Source of the DNA: Rhododendron vialii
Taxonomy: Eukaryota > Streptophyta > Magnoliopsida > Ericales > Ericaceae
Reading direction: 5' to 3'
Assembly: GCF_030253575.1 (NCBI RefSeq)
Contig: NC_080569.1
Location: 19,882,001 to 19,946,000 of the forward strand
Length of the DNA stretch: 64,000 nt
A program made the position numbers and the translations under genes. Of this stretch, positions 59,378 to 64,000 are shown one piece after another (position 1 is the stretch's first letter; every line of letters starts with the position of its first letter). Below the pieces are notes generated by a model. That model saw nothing but the letters and a program-made list of their open reading frames with translations, ran no database searches and was not told where the DNA came from.

Positions 59378-60313
59378 CCTTAATTTCTTTATCCTTACGG
59401 TGCTTTCAAATATCAGTAGAGAGTGGTGGCCCGGTTGCAGAAGTGCCCCCCGTTGGTCTTACGGTTGCACTTGCACAGGCAAAAAGCCACCAGGAGCAAA
59501 TAGAAAACCAGAACCGAAAGAAAAAGGAGTTACTGTAATTAAGAAAGATTCTTCATGCAAATTAACTTATATGCTGGGAATAAAAATTCCCAGTAATGTA
59601 TGCCTCTCATTTTTTAGATGGATTTCCTTAACTTGCGGTTCTACAGCCCACATATTCAGATGGTTACTATTTGGTATTATAACCAACTAATCCTTTAACA
59701 CCGGGCTGGCAGTGAATTTGTGTGACTGATGATGCTTTATTTAGTTAAGAATAAATTTAGAAACAAGTAATCTATCTTTGACCGAACAAAAACAGATGGT
59801 TGCCCAAAATAGGCCTAGCCGAAGGGATCACCGTCGGACTCAGTATTTACTCTTGTAGGAGTGGATCTCATTGTTCAAAGGTGATTCTCAAGGAGCTGCA
59901 GCCGCAGCCGCAACTATTGATTTGTTTGGCCACATCGGTCTAGAGTTTATTTGTTTAAAGATGAAATCGCGTAAAACTCATTGATATATTTATTTGTTTT
60001 CTTTTTGCATTGTTCTTCTTGTAATCAAGTACTTTTTATACACAAATGATTCATTAAAAAGTCAGCTTTAACTCTATACGGAAGTCTATCAAATTGGTCT
60101 TCTAGAGAACCTGATTCATATGTTCTTGTTAACTTCTAAACTAAATCAGTATTTCAACTCTCACAAACAGAACGAGCATGAAGAAAGGAGTACTCGCTTT
60201 AACGACGTAGGGTAGGGACATATTTCTTTGACAAGGATGCTTTTTTTTTTTTTTTGGCTTGTCGTATCATGTACTCGAGTTAATAAAATTCTAGAAAAGT
60301 CACGAACAAAACA

Positions 60314-60376
<63 letters not shown>

Positions 60377-60549
60377 GTATGTTGCATTTCACTTCCAATT
60401 TCATAACAAAGAAGTCCCATAAAAATGTAATCCACCTTATCTCACTATACTCAAACCGCCAGCCAACGCACACACACACTGCAAACTTACGTGATATGTA
60501 TCAACCATCAATGTAGTAAAATATTTTTGAACAGATACAGAAGAAAATC
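59378..60549. promoter_or_regulatory. Spacer between the two tandem subtilase genes
   Basis: Holds the upstream region of copy A and the 3' region of copy B, and the (GA)n tract at 60316-60374. No separate gene was recognised. Confidence 0.4.
60316..60374. repeat. (GA)n microsatellite downstream of subtilase copy B
   Basis: About 29 perfect GA units. Confidence 0.95.
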
Positions 60550-63883
<3,334 letters not shown>

Positions 63884-64000
63884 CTGTAAATCACACGATC
63901 GAAAAAGCAATTGGTAAAGAAAATTAATGAGGATTGGTTGACGAAATTGCTATTGAAAGCCAAAACTAAACAAGCAACACAGATCAGTAATTTGCCTAAT

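Overview
This window looks like nuclear DNA of a flowering plant, most likely a eudicot. The genes are split by GT-AG introns, the gaps are AT-rich, and there are many (GA)n tracts and plant-type transposons. The protein families are plant ones: MYB-CC (PHR1-like) regulators, a WAV3-type RING/vWA ubiquitin ligase, and SBT5-type subtilases. I could not fix the order or species from sequence alone.

Layout. 0-3 kb: 3' part of a CWC25-like splicing-factor gene (+), with its 5' exons not seen. 3.7-6.4 kb: two Stowaway-like MITEs and a 1.5-kb non-autonomous hAT element with a perfect 8-bp target duplication. 7.2-8.2 kb: an unrecognised long reading frame (+). 9.8-11.0 kb: two elements with long terminal inverted repeats. 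11.2-15.5 kb: a five-exon SixA-like histidine phosphatase, probably plastid-targeted (+). 16.9-20.5 kb: a six-exon PHL7-like MYB-CC gene (-). 21.7-22.1 kb: a complete 333-bp TRIM retrotransposon. 25.7-35.3 kb: a second MYB-CC gene (-, PHL8-like). Its first intron is about 8 kb and holds a truncated RTE-type LINE that itself carries a hAT insertion, plus other repeats.

35.6-42.4 kb is a gene-free repeat block of Mutator-like foldback elements, a 307-bp tandem duplication and three PIF/Harbinger-like MITEs, followed by a tRNA-derived SINE near 43 kb. 43.5-47.1 kb: a three-exon RING/vWA E3 ligase gene (-) whose metal-binding vWA motif has decayed. 48.3-54.6 kb is another transposon block, with two hAT elements and several foldback elements, two of which sit side by side on the same target sequence. 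55.4-63.9 kb: two head-to-tail SBT5-type subtilase genes (-). The first is complete (791 aa, 11 exons). The second runs off the right edge.

The protein-coding genes belong to unrelated housekeeping, regulatory and secreted-protease functions, with no shared pathway visible. The two local relationships are the MYB-CC pair, which share intron positions and two exon lengths, and the tandem subtilase pair, with six exons of identical length. I found no clearly new biological system. The most unusual content is the transposon architecture and some gene-level oddities listed in the findings. Gene models were built by hand from reading frames, splice-site consensus and phase checks, and no transcript or database evidence was available.
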